Positions 42,190-50,833 of a stretch of DNA of 64,000 bases are shown in pieces. A program made the translations under genes and the position numbers. Numbering within the stretch: position 1 is the stretch's first letter; the number at the start of each line of letters is the position of its first letter. The notes under the pieces are model-generated. The model searched no databases. It was given only the letters and a program-made list of their open reading frames with translations, and was not told the origin of the DNA. Source of the DNA: Halomarina halobia. Lineage in GTDB: Archaea > Halobacteriota > Halobacteria > Halobacteriales > Haloarculaceae. Location: assembly GCF_029338575.1 (NCBI RefSeq), contig NZ_CP119992.1, forward strand, positions 1,674,001-1,738,000, given 5' to 3'.

Positions 42190-43011
42190 ATGATCACGCT
42201 CGCGACCGACTTCGGCAATCCCTATCCGGCAGCGATGAGGGGCGTCATCCTCCGGCGGACGGACGCCCGCCTCGTCGACGTCGCCCACGACTTCCCGCGC
42301 CAGGACGTCCGGACGGCCGCCTTCTGGCTCCGCGAGGTCCTGCCGCACTTCCCCCCGGCGGTCCACTGCGCCGTCGTGGACCCCGGCGTCGGGACCGGGC
42401 GGCGGGCGCTCGTCGTCCGCGCGGGCGACCACGCCCTCGTCGGCCCGGACAACGGCCTCCTCCTCCCCGCCGCGCGTCGACTCGCCGGCGACGGCGCTGA
42501 CGGCCGGGGCGACGGAGACGACGAAGCGGACGAGGACGACGCGACGGGAGCGCCCGCGCCCGGGATCGAGGCGTTCGCCTGGCGCGCGGACGACCCCGCC
42601 AGTTCGACGTTCCACGGCCGGGACGTGTTCGCCCCCGCCGCCGCCGCGGTCCACGAGGCGGGCGTCGAGGCGATCGGGGAACTCGACCGGGCCACGCCCG
42701 TAGACGAGGTCGTCGACCTGCGCTTCCCCGCCCCGGATCGCCGCGACGACGGCGCGGACGGCGAGGTGCTCGTCGTGGACGGCTTCGGCAACGTCATCAC
42801 TAACGTCCCCGGCGACGCGCTCGACGGCCGGGACGCCGTGCGGGTGAACGGCGAGCCCTACCCCGTCGCGCCGTCCTACGCCCACCGCGACCCCGGCGAC
42901 GCGCTCGTCATGGTCGGCAGCCACGGCAACGTCGAACTGGCGGTCAACCGGGGGCGCGGCGACGAGGCGTTCGGGGTGGGCGTCGGCGACGCCGTCTCGC
43001 TGCGGTTCTGA
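42190..43011 (+). CDS. SAM hydrolase / SAM hydroxide adenosyltransferase (DUF62 family)
   Basis: A 273-aa protein of the fluorinase/chlorinase-related DUF62 family. Signatures are MITLATDFGNPYPAAMRGVI, HFPPAVHCAVVDPGVGTGRRALVV, LVGPDNGLLLPA, STFHGRDVFAPAAA and VVDGFGNVITNV. Family members hydrolyse S-adenosylmethionine to adenosine and methionine. An acidic insert at about residues 100-125 (Asp/Glu/Gly-rich) is typical of halophiles. It follows nadM closely, and both handle adenosine-containing cofactors. Confidence 0.9.
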   Translation: MITLATDFGNPYPAAMRGVILRRTDARLVDVAHDFPRQDVRTAAFWLREVLPHFPPAVHCAVVDPGVGTGRRALVVRAGDHALVGPDNGLLLPAARRLAGDGADGRGDGDDEADEDDATGAPAPGIEAFAWRADDPASSTFHGRDVFAPAAAAVHEAGVEAIGELDRATPVDEVVDLRFPAPDRRDDGADGEVLVVDGFGNVITNVPGDALDGRDAVRVNGEPYPVAPSYAHRDPGDALVMVGSHGNVELAVNRGRGDEAFGVGVGDAVSLRF

Positions 43012-43130
43012 TTCTACGGGTCGCCGAGGGCGCAGTCGGGGCGCTCGCCGAGCGCGGGGCGCGTCCCGACGCGTCGCTCGTCGGGGAGTGGAGTCACGAA
43101 AGACGGAACTCGCGACGAGACGCTCGTCGC

Positions 43131-44708
43131 TCAGTTCGCCGCGATGACGTCGTCGATGCGGACGATCATCGTCGCGGCCTCGGTGGCGGACTCGACGGCC
43201 TCGCGCTTGACCGCGGCGGGATCGAGGATGCCGTACTCGACGGGGTCGGCGACGACGCCCGTCTGCCCCTGCGCGATGATGCCCGCGCGCCCCTCGCTCT
43301 CGAACGTCGAGCGGAGTTCGACGAGCGCGTCGATGGGGTCCATGCCGGAGTTGGCGGCGAGCGTGCGCGGGAGCACGTCGACGGCGTCGGCGAACGCCTC
43401 GACGGCGAGCTGCTTGCGACCGGTGATGCTCGCGGCCTCGCTGCGGATGTGGTCGGCGATGGCGATCTCCGTCGCGCCCGCGCCGGGGACGACGCCGCCC
43501 CTGTCGAGCGACGCCGTCACCACGTCGAGCGCGTCGGTGAGCGCGCGCTCCAGTTCGTCGGCGACGTGCTCGGTCGAGCCGCGGGCGAAGACCGTCACCG
43601 AGCGGGCCTCCGCGCCGCCCTCGACGAACGCGAGCTCGTCCTCGCCGAACTTCTCGACGCGCACGAGTTCGGCGTGGCCGAGGTCGCTCTCGTCTACGTC
43701 CTTGACGCTCCCGAGCTGCTTCGCGCCGGTCGCGCGAGCGATGGCCGTCGCCTCCTCGTCGCTCACGTCCTCGAACGCGAGGATCCCGTACTTGGCGAGG
43801 AACGAGGCGACGCGGTCGTCGACGTCGCCGGTGACGAACGCGACGTCGACGCCGGCGTCCTTCAGCGCGTCGGCGTAGCCCCGGAGCTCGCCCTCCTCGG
43901 CGTCGAGCGCCGCGGTGAGCTGGTCGATGCTGGTGATGCTGTACTCGGCGTCGACGTTCCCCTCGCGCACCTCCAGGTCGAGGTCGAGGACGGCGACGGT
44001 TGCGTCCTCGACGCGACGGGGCATGTTCTCGTGGACGGGCTCCTCCTCGCTGATGACGCCCGTGACGAGTTCGGTGGCGCTGGAGCCGGCACCCGTCTGG
44101 GTGCGGACGCGGATGTCGTCGCGCTCGATGCGCTCGTCGCCCTGGACGTGTCGGATCGCCTCGACCATCGTCTCGGCGAGCGGTTCGGCCCCGACGTCGC
44201 CGGTGCCCTTGCCCGTCATGCTCGACTTCGCGACCTTCACGAGGAGATCGTCGTCGAGTTCCTCGTCGAGCACCTGCGCGTCGATGGCCTCGAGCGCGAG
44301 GCGGGCAGCCTCGTTGTACCCCTCGACGATGGCCGTCGGGTGGACGTCGTCGTCGAGGAGGTCCTCCGCCTGCGCGAGCAGCTCCCCGGCCAGGACCGAC
44401 GCGGTGGTCGTGCCGTCGCCGACCTCCTCCTCCTGGGTGGTGGCGACCTCGACGATCATCTGGGCGGCGGGGTGCTCGATGTCCATCTTCTCCAGGATGG
44501 TGGCCCCGTCGTTGGTGATCACGACGTCGCCGGAGTCGGAGACGAGCATCTTGTCCATCCCCCGCGGCCCGAGGGTCGTCCGTACCGCGTTACTCACCGC
44601 TTTCCCGGCCGCGATGTTCGACGACTGCGCGTCCCGACCGCGGGTGCGCTCGGTGTCCTCCGCGAGGATAAACATCGGCTGACCGCGGCGCTGGAAGGAT
44701 TGTGCCAT
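43131..44708 (-). CDS. Thermosome subunit (group II chaperonin)
   Basis: A 525-aa chaperonin. Key motifs are [32 protein letters not shown], the ATPase [15 protein letters not shown] and [12 protein letters not shown]. It forms the double-ring ATP-dependent folding machine. Unlike Haloferax Cct1 and Cct2 it ends [10 protein letters not shown] without a Gly-Gly-Met tail, which resembles Cct3-type subunits. The start is set at ATG 44708 because the TATA box at about 44735-44745 is 26-35 bases upstream. ATG 44723 would lie too close to it for a leaderless start. Confidence 0.94.
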   Translation of the reverse strand: MAQSFQRRGQPMFILAEDTERTRGRDAQSSNIAAGKAVSNAVRTTLGPRGMDKMLVSDSGDVVITNDGATILEKMDIEHPAAQMIVEVATTQEEEVGDGTTTASVLAGELLAQAEDLLDDDVHPTAIVEGYNEAARLALEAIDAQVLDEELDDDLLVKVAKSSMTGKGTGDVGAEPLAETMVEAIRHVQGDERIERDDIRVRTQTGAGSSATELVTGVISEEEPVHENMPRRVEDATVAVLDLDLEVREGNVDAEYSITSIDQLTAALDAEEGELRGYADALKDAGVDVAFVTGDVDDRVASFLAKYGILAFEDVSDEEATAIARATGAKQLGSVKDVDESDLGHAELVRVEKFGEDELAFVEGGAEARSVTVFARGSTEHVADELERALTDALDVVTASLDRGGVVPGAGATEIAIADHIRSEAASITGRKQLAVEAFADAVDVLPRTLAANSGMDPIDALVELRSTFESEGRAGIIAQGQTGVVADPVEYGILDPAAVKREAVESATEAATMIVRIDDVIAAN

Positions 44709-44734
44709 AATCAGGTGGGACATGGTTTGCGATT

Positions 44735-44745
44735 CTATATAACTA
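44735..44745 (-). promoter_or_regulatory. TATA box of the thermosome gene
   Basis: On the minus strand AGTTATATAGA is a strong TATA box roughly 27-37 bases before ATG 44708. In archaea thermosome promoters are typically heat-inducible; no additional heat-shock element is recognised here. Confidence 0.55.
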
Positions 44746-44864
44746 TTTCGTAGGTAGTCACGGGAATCGAGCAACAGCGTCCCACGCCATCAGGTAGCAC
44801 GGTGTCGAACGCCCCTCACGTGGGTCGCCCGCGCCCACCGTCCACGCCACCCGCACCGCTTCGT

Positions 44865-44914
44865 GTCACCCGCGTCGGTGCGTCACTCGCGTCGGTGCGT
44901 CACCCGCGTCGGTC
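44865..44914. repeat. 17-bp tandem repeat, three copies, spanning a gene end
   Basis: GTCACCCGCGTCGGTGC occurs at 44865, 44882 (one mismatch) and 44899 (last base changed). The third copy contains the stop codon of the glycosyltransferase gene. The period of 17 is not a multiple of three, so expansion would leave the protein end unchanged but lengthen the 3' untranslated part. Confidence 0.75.
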
Positions 44915-45880
44915 GTAGACGGCGACGGCACGGTCGCTCCGCGTCGAGAGGCCGCGGGGGTTACGTCTCGGGCTTCGGTCGCGCACGCGCGCGACGAGCC
45001 CTGTTCGCAGGCCCGCCGCGGTCCCGACGACGACGTCCCGCCCGTTGCCGAACCAGCTCGACGGGCGGGACTCACCGCGCGCCACGTCGACGAGCGCGCC
45101 CGCCGCGTCGACGAGCGCGTGGCGGCAGACGCGCCAGCACGAGCGCGCGCCGTAGTTCTTCACGAGGCGGTAGGTGAGCGAGCGGTAGCGCCACGCCCAG
45201 TCGCGGGTGCGTTCCCCCCCGTCGGCGTAGAGCGACGGTTCGCGGATCCCGGCCGGGTCGCCCCTACCGTCGTACCGGACCGCCATCCCGGGAAGCCACG
45301 CCACGTCGCGCCCGAGCGCGGCGAGGCGGTGGGCCGCGTCGCGCCCACCGCCGGTGACGAGGAACTCGTCGAACCCGTCGATCGCGTCCAGCGCCTCGCG
45401 GGTGAACGCGACGTTGCCGCCGTTGAAGTAGGTCACCCGCCGGCCGCCGAGTCGGCTGCGTTCCGGCCCCTCGGCCGAGCCGTCGCCGTCGGGGGACGCG
45501 CGTCGCGTCGGTCCCGTGACGACGTCCGGTGCGGCGGGACCGTGGCCGCTGGCGCGGTGGGCGCTCGCGGGCGCGGTCAGCGCGTCGGCGAGCGCCTCGT
45601 ACCAGCCCGGTTCGACGGTCACCGAGTAGTCGAGGAAGGCGACGACGTCGCCCGTCGCCCGATCGACGCCGGCGTTCCGGGCGACGTCGATGTTCCGCTC
45701 GTCGATCTCGACCAGCACGTCGACGTCGTCGCGGGCGCGGACCGCCCCGGTGGTGCCGTCCACGCTGGGACCGTTGACGACGATGACCTCGGCCTCCGGG
45801 GCGTGTTCGGCGAGGGAGTCGAGGCAGAGAACCAGGCGCTCTCGGCCGTTGAGCGTCGGGACGACTACCGAGAGCTGCAT
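44900..45880 (-). CDS. Family 2 glycosyltransferase
   Basis: A 326-aa GT2 enzyme. It starts MQLSVVVPTLNGRERL, followed by VIVVNGPSVDGTTG, a NIDVARNAGVDRATGDVVAFLDYSV donor-site block and TYFNGGNVAFTREALDAIDGFDE for acceptor binding. There are no membrane helices, only a basic, Arg-rich C-terminal region that may associate with the membrane. It probably acts in surface glycan synthesis. The ATG at 45880 is used, and a TTTTTATC box lies about 25-33 bases upstream. The reverse-frame extension before it is unconserved. Confidence 0.88.
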   Translation of the reverse strand: MQLSVVVPTLNGRERLVLCLDSLAEHAPEAEVIVVNGPSVDGTTGAVRARDDVDVLVEIDERNIDVARNAGVDRATGDVVAFLDYSVTVEPGWYEALADALTAPASAHRASGHGPAAPDVVTGPTRRASPDGDGSAEGPERSRLGGRRVTYFNGGNVAFTREALDAIDGFDEFLVTGGGRDAAHRLAALGRDVAWLPGMAVRYDGRGDPAGIREPSLYADGGERTRDWAWRYRSLTYRLVKNYGARSCWRVCRHALVDAAGALVDVARGESRPSSWFGNGRDVVVGTAAGLRTGLVARVRDRSPRRNPRGLSTRSDRAVAVYDRRG

Positions 45881-45956
45881 ACGCGTACATGCCGCTCCCG
45901 AGCGATAAAAAGCCCCCTCACTCGTCGTGCGCGATCCCGTTAGTCGTCCCATCGCC

Positions 45957-46661
45957 TCACTCGACGCGCGCGTCCCAGTAGGAGACCGACGCGAGCGCGC
46001 CCGCCGGGGAGTCGCCGAGCGAGACGTCCAGATCGCGGAATCGTCGGGCGACGTCGTTCGGGATCGCGCGGTAGAAGCCGTAGGGGAGGACGAAGTCGTG
46101 GCTCTCGTCGTCGAGGCGCAGGCCCGCGCCGTGGAGCAGGCGCAGCACCTCGCTCTCCGAGTAGAGGCGGGACCCCATCGGGAGCAGCCAGTTGTAGACA
46201 GTCCGTAGGCTGACGCTGTTGAACGTGTCGAAGAACACCTGATCGCGCGAGACTCGACACATCTCGCTCAGGAACGACGCCGGCGTGTCCGCCAGGTGAA
46301 AGAAGCGCATCGCGAAGACCGAGTCGAAGTGGTCATCCGGGAAGGGGAGGCGGGCGGCGTCCCCGCGGATGAACTGGAGGTGGTCCGCGACGCCCGTCCG
46401 GTGGGCGCGCTCGCGGCCCTGCTGGAGCATGGCGGCCGAGATGTCGATGCCGGTGATGTCGGCCCCCCGCTCCGCGAGCATGACGGTGAACCGACCGGTA
46501 CCGCAGGCGATCTCGAGGACCCGCTTGCCTTCGACCGGCGCGACGGCGTCGATGACGGCCTGCTTCTCGCGCTCGTCGATGAGCCGACCGCCACGCGAGA
46601 ACCGCTTGGTGTCGTACTCCTCGGCGACGGCGTCGGCCTGGTACCACTCCTGCCCCTTCAC
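45957..46661 (-). CDS. Class I SAM-dependent methyltransferase
   Basis: A 234-aa UbiE-like methyltransferase. Motif I is VLEIACGTGRFTVMLAERG, then ITGIDISAAML, and post-motif I is DAARLPFPDDHFDSVFAMRFFHLAD. Products of this family methylate lipids, quinones or small molecules; the substrate is unknown. The GTG at 46661 (KGQEWYQADAVAEEYDTKRFSRGG) is preferred: a TTTTATTG box about 27 bases upstream fits a leaderless mRNA, and the conserved N-terminus begins there. A TTG nine codons upstream is the alternative. Confidence 0.85.
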   Translation of the reverse strand: MKGQEWYQADAVAEEYDTKRFSRGGRLIDEREKQAVIDAVAPVEGKRVLEIACGTGRFTVMLAERGADITGIDISAAMLQQGRERAHRTGVADHLQFIRGDAARLPFPDDHFDSVFAMRFFHLADTPASFLSEMCRVSRDQVFFDTFNSVSLRTVYNWLLPMGSRLYSESEVLRLLHGAGLRLDDESHDFVLPYGFYRAIPNDVARRFRDLDVSLGDSPAGALASVSYWDARVE

Positions 46662-46746
46662 GCTATCCGGAATAACCCGGGCGGGCAATAAAACGGTACT
46701 GGATTAGGGAACGCCCGTCAGGGACGGGCGGCGCGGTCGGGCCCGA

Positions 46747-47145
46747 CTACGCGGTCGCCACGTGATCGGTGCTGATCCGAACGATCACCCGCGCGCCCGA
46801 CTCCGCGTCGCGGTTGGGGTACTCGTCGACGCCCATGTACCGCTTCGCCAGTTCGTTGATGTGTTCGTCGGCCCTCTCCTCCTGGAGGTCGGTGACGCGC
46901 CCGCGCACCGAGACGAACCGATAGGGGTCGTCGGGATCCACCAGGCTCACGCCCACCTTCGGGTCGCGGCTCACGTTTCGCTCCTTCAACCGGCCGCGGG
47001 CGGTGTTGACGAGTAGCTCCTCCGCGTCCGCGTCGTAGTCCACCCACACCGGCGTCACCTGCGGCGTCCCGTCCGGCATGACGGTGGCGACGTGCGCGAA
47101 CGTCCGCTTCTCGAAGAGGTCGTGGAACTCCTGAGGAATGGCCAT
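46747..47145 (-). CDS. PPOX-class F420-dependent oxidoreductase (FDR-A-like)
   Basis: A 132-aa split-barrel flavin/deazaflavin-binding protein. AIPQEFHDLFEKRTFAHVATVMPDGTPQVTPVWVDYD is the strand pair that binds the cofactor, followed by ELLVNTARGRLKERNVSRDPKVGVSLVDP. These small single-domain PPOX proteins use F420 or flavin to reduce various substrates. The ATG at 47145 starts the conserved block. The longer in-frame version adds a random-looking 20 residues. It is divergent from the winged-helix gene at 47317. Confidence 0.87.
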   Translation of the reverse strand: MAIPQEFHDLFEKRTFAHVATVMPDGTPQVTPVWVDYDADAEELLVNTARGRLKERNVSRDPKVGVSLVDPDDPYRFVSVRGRVTDLQEERADEHINELAKRYMGVDEYPNRDAESGARVIVRISTDHVATA

Positions 47146-47205
47146 AGGCCACCTACTCGCGCCAACCGAAAAAGTCGTGCGGGTCGTCACCTCCGGTCGC
47201 GGCAA

Positions 47206-47316
47206 TACATGTCACCAATCGATGTATAAGGGTGATATGAACACATAGGATAGTCAGTATTGTTTTGTTACCCCTATAGCGAAGGTTTACGGTACGTTTT
47301 GCCGGACCGGTGAGAT
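47206..47316. promoter_or_regulatory. AT-rich divergent promoter region between PPOX and winged-helix genes
   Basis: Unusually AT-rich. It has GTTTACGG at 47286-47293, about 24-31 bases before the ATG at 47317, as TATA-like box. ATAAGGGTGA and TTACCCCTAT are spaced inverted near-repeats (about 47225 and 47270) that could be an operator for the adjacent winged-helix protein. Confidence 0.4.
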
Positions 47317-47589
47317 ATGAGCACACACGCGGAGAAGCAGGCGGCGGAGACCCCCCTATCGAATCCCGACTTCAGAGAGCGCCTGCGCGAACTCCCCCCG
47401 AGCGCGAAGCTCGTCGCGAAGGTCCTCGAGGACCAGGCTCCGATGTCGCAGGGCGAACTCGCCGAGGACTCGCTCCTCCCCGACCGCACCGTCCGCTACG
47501 CGCTGAACCGCCTCGCCGAGGCCGAACTCGTCGAGTCGCGCTACAGCTTTCGCGACGCCCGCAAGCAGGTGTACTTCCTCGTCGAGTAG
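47317..47589 (+). CDS. Winged-helix transcriptional regulator (MarR-like)
   Basis: A 90-aa DNA-binding protein. The winged helix covers residues 20-90: SAKLVAKVLEDQAPMSQGELAEDSLLPDRTVRYALNRLAEAELVESRYSFRDARKQVYFLVE part, with a recognition helix TVRYALNRL and a wing DARKQVYF. Such single-domain wHTH proteins are widely conserved in haloarchaea and are sometimes annotated as MarR family. The target is unknown. It sits next to an MBL-fold hydrolase on the same strand. Confidence 0.85.
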   Translation: MSTHAEKQAAETPLSNPDFRERLRELPPSAKLVAKVLEDQAPMSQGELAEDSLLPDRTVRYALNRLAEAELVESRYSFRDARKQVYFLVE

Positions 47590-47635
47590 TCGAACCGTAC
47601 GTAGCGTTTTGTCGCCCTCGAACGTACCACCAGGC

Positions 47636-48448
47636 ATGACCATCCGCTCCTGGAACGGGCCGGTAGCGGTCCCCGTGCGGACCGCGGCACCCGAGGGTGC
47701 GACGAACGCCTACGTCGTCGACGACCGCGAGGCCCTCCTCGTCGACCCGGCCGCCTCCCACGAGGGCCTCGACCGGGTTCTGGCGGACGTCGAGGTCGGC
47801 CACGTCGCCGTCACCCACCACCACCCGGACCACGTCGGGGCCGTCGCGCACGCCGCGGAGCGGACCGGCGCGACCGTCTGGGGGCGCGCCGGCCGCGAGG
47901 ACGACTTCGAGCGCGCGACGGGGATCGCGCCGGATCGGACGTTCCGCGAGGGGACGACCATAGCGACGGGCAACGGCGCGGTGACGGTCCTCGACCTCCC
48001 CGGGCACGCCCCCGAGCACGTCGGGTTCGCGTTCGAGACGGCGACGGGCGAGCATCTGCTCTGTGGCGACCTCGCCGTCGCGGAGGGGAGCGTCGTGGTG
48101 GGCGCGCCCGAGGGGGACGTGCGCGCCTACCTCGCGAGCCTCCGGCGCGTCCACGCCCGCGCGCCCCACCGACTCCTCCCCGGCCACGGCCCGCCGATCG
48201 AGGGCGCGAGAGAGGTCCGCGCCGTCGCCCGACGGCTCGTGGACCACCGACGCGAGCGCGAGGCGCGCGTCCTCGCCGCCGTCCGCGGGGGAGCCGGGAC
48301 GGTTCCCGAGGTCACCGACGCCGCCTACGAGAAGGACGTCTCCGCCGTCCGTCCGCTCGCGGAGGCCACCGTTCGCGCCCACCTCGAGAAGCTGGCCGTC
48401 GAGGGGCGGCTCGACTGGGACGGCGAGCGGGCGACGACAGTCGAGTGA
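47636..48448 (+). CDS. MBL-fold metallo-hydrolase (LACTB2-like)
   Basis: A 270-aa metallo-beta-lactamase-fold enzyme. The metal motif is THHHPDH at residues 60-66, with further ligands in LCGDLAVAEG and LLPGHGPP. The C-terminal helical domain (VRPLAEATVRAHLEKLAVEGRL) resembles LACTB2 enzymes that degrade single-stranded RNA, but small esters are also possible substrates. The ATG at 47636 is used. It follows the winged-helix gene by 46 bases. Confidence 0.88.
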   Translation: MTIRSWNGPVAVPVRTAAPEGATNAYVVDDREALLVDPAASHEGLDRVLADVEVGHVAVTHHHPDHVGAVAHAAERTGATVWGRAGREDDFERATGIAPDRTFREGTTIATGNGAVTVLDLPGHAPEHVGFAFETATGEHLLCGDLAVAEGSVVVGAPEGDVRAYLASLRRVHARAPHRLLPGHGPPIEGAREVRAVARRLVDHRREREARVLAAVRGGAGTVPEVTDAAYEKDVSAVRPLAEATVRAHLEKLAVEGRLDWDGERATTVE

Positions 48449-48455
48449 ACTGTAC

Positions 48456-48518
48456 CCCTGGCGGACTGAAAGCGCGCAACGAGCCGCGCGAGTCCAGACT
48501 GTGAGGGCTTTCGAGGTC
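48456..48518. repeat. Dispersed stem-loop repeat, copy 3
   Basis: CTGGCGGACTGAAAG (48458-48472), a GC-rich arm CGCGC / GCGCG, AGTCCAG (pairing with CTGG-GACT) and the closing GGGCTTTCGAG (48505-48515) form a stem-loop just downstream of the MBL gene. The core and tail are shared with the copies at 3711-3808 and 25701-26003. Its place after a gene end suggests a terminator role. Confidence 0.6.
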
Positions 48519-48609
48519 CCTCCGTCAGCACAGTTCTCAGTAGCACGACTCCGGGGTACGCCTGCTAGCGAACACGCCCCTTATCCCGCTGCGTCCGCAC
48601 GGTCACGAC

Positions 48610-49275
48610 ATGGAATCGCTCGAAGCCGAACTGGAGCGCGCCCGCGACCTCGAGGTCGGCGACCTCGCGGACGCGATCGAGTCGATCGGCTTCGAGTGCA
48701 CCCGCTGCGGCGCGTGCTGCACCGCGGAGGAGGCGGACGACGGCGGGACCGATCCGCACACGGCGACCGTCTTCCCCGACGAGGTGCGGGCGCTTCAGGA
48801 GGCGACCGGCGAACCGTGGCGCGACGTGGCCCGCCCGATGCCCTTCGGCCTGCGCGAGGGCGACGACGGGCCGGAGGGCGAGACCTTCGAGTGGGCGCTC
48901 CGGACCGACGCCTGCGGGGACTGCGCCTTCTACCGGGAGTCCGACGGCGTCGGCGCGTGCGCGGTTCACCCGGATCGGCCGCTCATCTGCCGGACCTACC
49001 CCTTCAGCGTCGCGCTCGACGGGACGAGCCAGCCAATGGGCGAGGCGGTCGACGAGCGGGGGGTCGTCCGGGCCCACGAGTGCGAGGGACTCGGCAGAGA
49101 CATCGACCGCGGGGACGCGGAGGAACTGGCCGGCGCGCTGCGGGAGCGCGCGGTGCGCGAACTCGAGGAGGCGATCGCCGTCCGCGACGCCTACGAACCC
49201 GCGGACCCCGATCCGGGGGAGGTGGTGGTCCACGACTCCGAAGGGGCGAAGCACCCCGACGGGACCCCCCGCTGA
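48610..49275 (+). CDS. YkgJ family cysteine cluster protein
   Basis: A 221-aa protein of the YkgJ/UPF0153 family. The first cluster is FECTRCGACC (C30, C33, C36, C37); the second includes CGDCAFYRES, GACAVH and LICRTYPF. The eight or so cysteines probably bind zinc or an iron-sulfur cluster. No reaction is known. It is separated from the TRAM gene by 49 bases on the same strand. Confidence 0.88.
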   Translation: MESLEAELERARDLEVGDLADAIESIGFECTRCGACCTAEEADDGGTDPHTATVFPDEVRALQEATGEPWRDVARPMPFGLREGDDGPEGETFEWALRTDACGDCAFYRESDGVGACAVHPDRPLICRTYPFSVALDGTSQPMGEAVDERGVVRAHECEGLGRDIDRGDAEELAGALRERAVRELEEAIAVRDAYEPADPDPGEVVVHDSEGAKHPDGTPR

Positions 49276-49324
49276 TCGAGGCAAGGGCTTTAGTGCTCGG
49301 AGAAGATTCCCCGTTCAGAGGCCT

Positions 49325-49711
49325 ATGGAAATCTCAGAAAAACTCCTCTGTCTGTTTAGTGCGGACGTCACCCCCGAGGGCGACCGCTACACGGTCGAGG
49401 TTCCCCGCCGCGAGATCGAGACGGGCTCCATCGAACCCGGCGAGACCTACCGCGTCGCGCTCATCGCCACCGGCGAGCAACTCGAGAAGAGCGAGTCCGG
49501 CGGTCGCCCGCCGAGCGAACCGCAACCGCCCGTCGAGGTGGGCGAGATACGCTACGTCGAGATCGAGGACATCGGCAAGCAGGGCGACGGCATCGCCCGC
49601 GTCGAGCGCGGTTACGTCATCATCGTCCCCGGGGCGGACATCGGCGAACGCGTCAAGGTCGAGATCAGCGAGGTGAAGTCCAACTTCGCCGTCGGCGACG
49701 TGATCGAGTAG
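49325..49711 (+). CDS. TRAM domain protein
   Basis: A 128-aa protein. The C-terminal ~60 residues are a TRAM domain (VGEIRYVEIEDIGKQGDGIARVERGYVIIVPGADIGERVKVEISEVKSNFAVGDV part), the OB-like RNA-binding fold found in RumA and MiaB. The N-terminal part has a separate beta-rich segment (LCLFSADVTPEGDRYTVEVP). Free TRAM proteins in archaea act as RNA chaperones or cold-shock-like proteins. The leader contains GCTTTAG about 35 bases upstream. Confidence 0.9.
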   Translation: MEISEKLLCLFSADVTPEGDRYTVEVPRREIETGSIEPGETYRVALIATGEQLEKSESGGRPPSEPQPPVEVGEIRYVEIEDIGKQGDGIARVERGYVIIVPGADIGERVKVEISEVKSNFAVGDVIE

Positions 49712-49979
49712 CCGGCCGGACGCGGGCGTCGCTGTCGCCCCCGTCCGACGCCCCAACGTGAACGGGATCGACCCGAAGACGTCCCCACCCCGGGACGCCC
49801 TCCCCGCGTCGCCCGTTCGTCCGGATCGTCCCCGCGTTTCCCGCGCGTACCAGATCCCCCGATCCGTCGCCGTCTCGATCCCGTTCGAGACGGCATCCGA
49901 CGACCGAAAACCACCAGACAGCGAACCGTTAACTCATCGTACCAAACCCTCTATACGCCGATACTCCGTCCGTTGGGAC

Positions 49980-50219
49980 ATGAGCGCGACTGGGGCCTAC
50001 GTGGAGATGGACCTCACGGACAAGCAACGGCGCATCGTGCAGTTCCTGCGCGAGAACGCGGAGACGAAGACCTACTTCAAGTCACGGCTCATCGGCGACG
50101 AACTCGGGATGAGCGCGAAGGAGGTCGGCGCGAACATGCGCGCCGTCCGGCAGTGCTCGGGGCTGTCGATCGAGAAGTGGGGCTACTCCTCGGGAACCAC
50201 CTGGAAGGTCAGCGTCTGA
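49980..50219 (+). CDS. DUF7123 family winged-helix-like protein
   Basis: A 79-aa protein recalled as DUF7123. It reads as a small winged helix: LTDKQRRIVQFLRENAETKTYFKSRLIGDELGMSAKEVGANMRAVR part, then a wing-like YSSGTTWKVSV. It is highly conserved in haloarchaea, probably DNA-binding, and its targets are unknown. The ATG at 49980 is chosen over the long in-frame extension, which is Pro/Arg-rich noise in the intergenic region. Confidence 0.83.
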   Translation: MSATGAYVEMDLTDKQRRIVQFLRENAETKTYFKSRLIGDELGMSAKEVGANMRAVRQCSGLSIEKWGYSSGTTWKVSV

Positions 50220-50353
50220 GGGTCGACCTCTCTCCTTACGCCGACCCCGTCCGACAGGGAGAGCGCCCGCGCCGTCGGAGATCCGACGACCGTCCGGGTA
50301 ACCAGTAGATCAGCGAACGGAGCGACGATCGCCTCCCCCACCTGATTTCACCG

Positions 50354-50833
50354 TCACGACGCGTCGGCGAACCGTTCGAGAATATCCTCGGGAACGGGAT
50401 TGAAATACGCGAACGGCTCGCCGCGACAGAGTTCCTCGAAGTCCGTGTCCGTCGTCAGGATCGCGTCCGCCTCGTGGTGCCGCGCGAGCGCGACGAGGAA
50501 GCAGTCGTAGACGTCGTGGTTCCTCTCCGCACTCACCTCGTAGGCCTCGAGGATCGTCTCTCGATCGGCGGCGACGAACTGGATCGGCTGCCGGACGAAG
50601 CGCTGGACGGCGGTTCGGGCGCGGTGGGTCTCGACGCGATACCGTTTCGTCAGGAGGTATTGCGCGCGCAACGGGTAGTAGTCGAACACGAGGAGGCTCG
50701 ACTCGGCCTCGAACCCCCGCTCGACGGGGGGAAAGAGATACTCGTGGCCCGGATGATCCCGCAGGATAGCGATCACGACCGCGTTCAGGTCGAGCAGAAC
50801 GCGGTCGAACTGCTCGTTCCCGCTCGTCGTCAT
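50354..50833 (-). CDS. PIN-domain toxin, VapC-like
   Basis: A 159-aa PIN-domain protein. The first acid is in RVLLDLNAVVIAILRDHPGHEYLF, the later ones in HDVYDCFLVALARHHEADAILTTDTDFEEL. VapC toxins cleave tRNA or rRNA. It overlaps the antitoxin gene by 4 bases (ATGA), the standard toxin-after-antitoxin arrangement. The strand order antitoxin then toxin fits VapBC. Homologues in haloarchaea are common. Confidence 0.87.
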   Translation of the reverse strand: MTTSGNEQFDRVLLDLNAVVIAILRDHPGHEYLFPPVERGFEAESSLLVFDYYPLRAQYLLTKRYRVETHRARTAVQRFVRQPIQFVAADRETILEAYEVSAERNHDVYDCFLVALARHHEADAILTTDTDFEELCRGEPFAYFNPVPEDILERFADAS

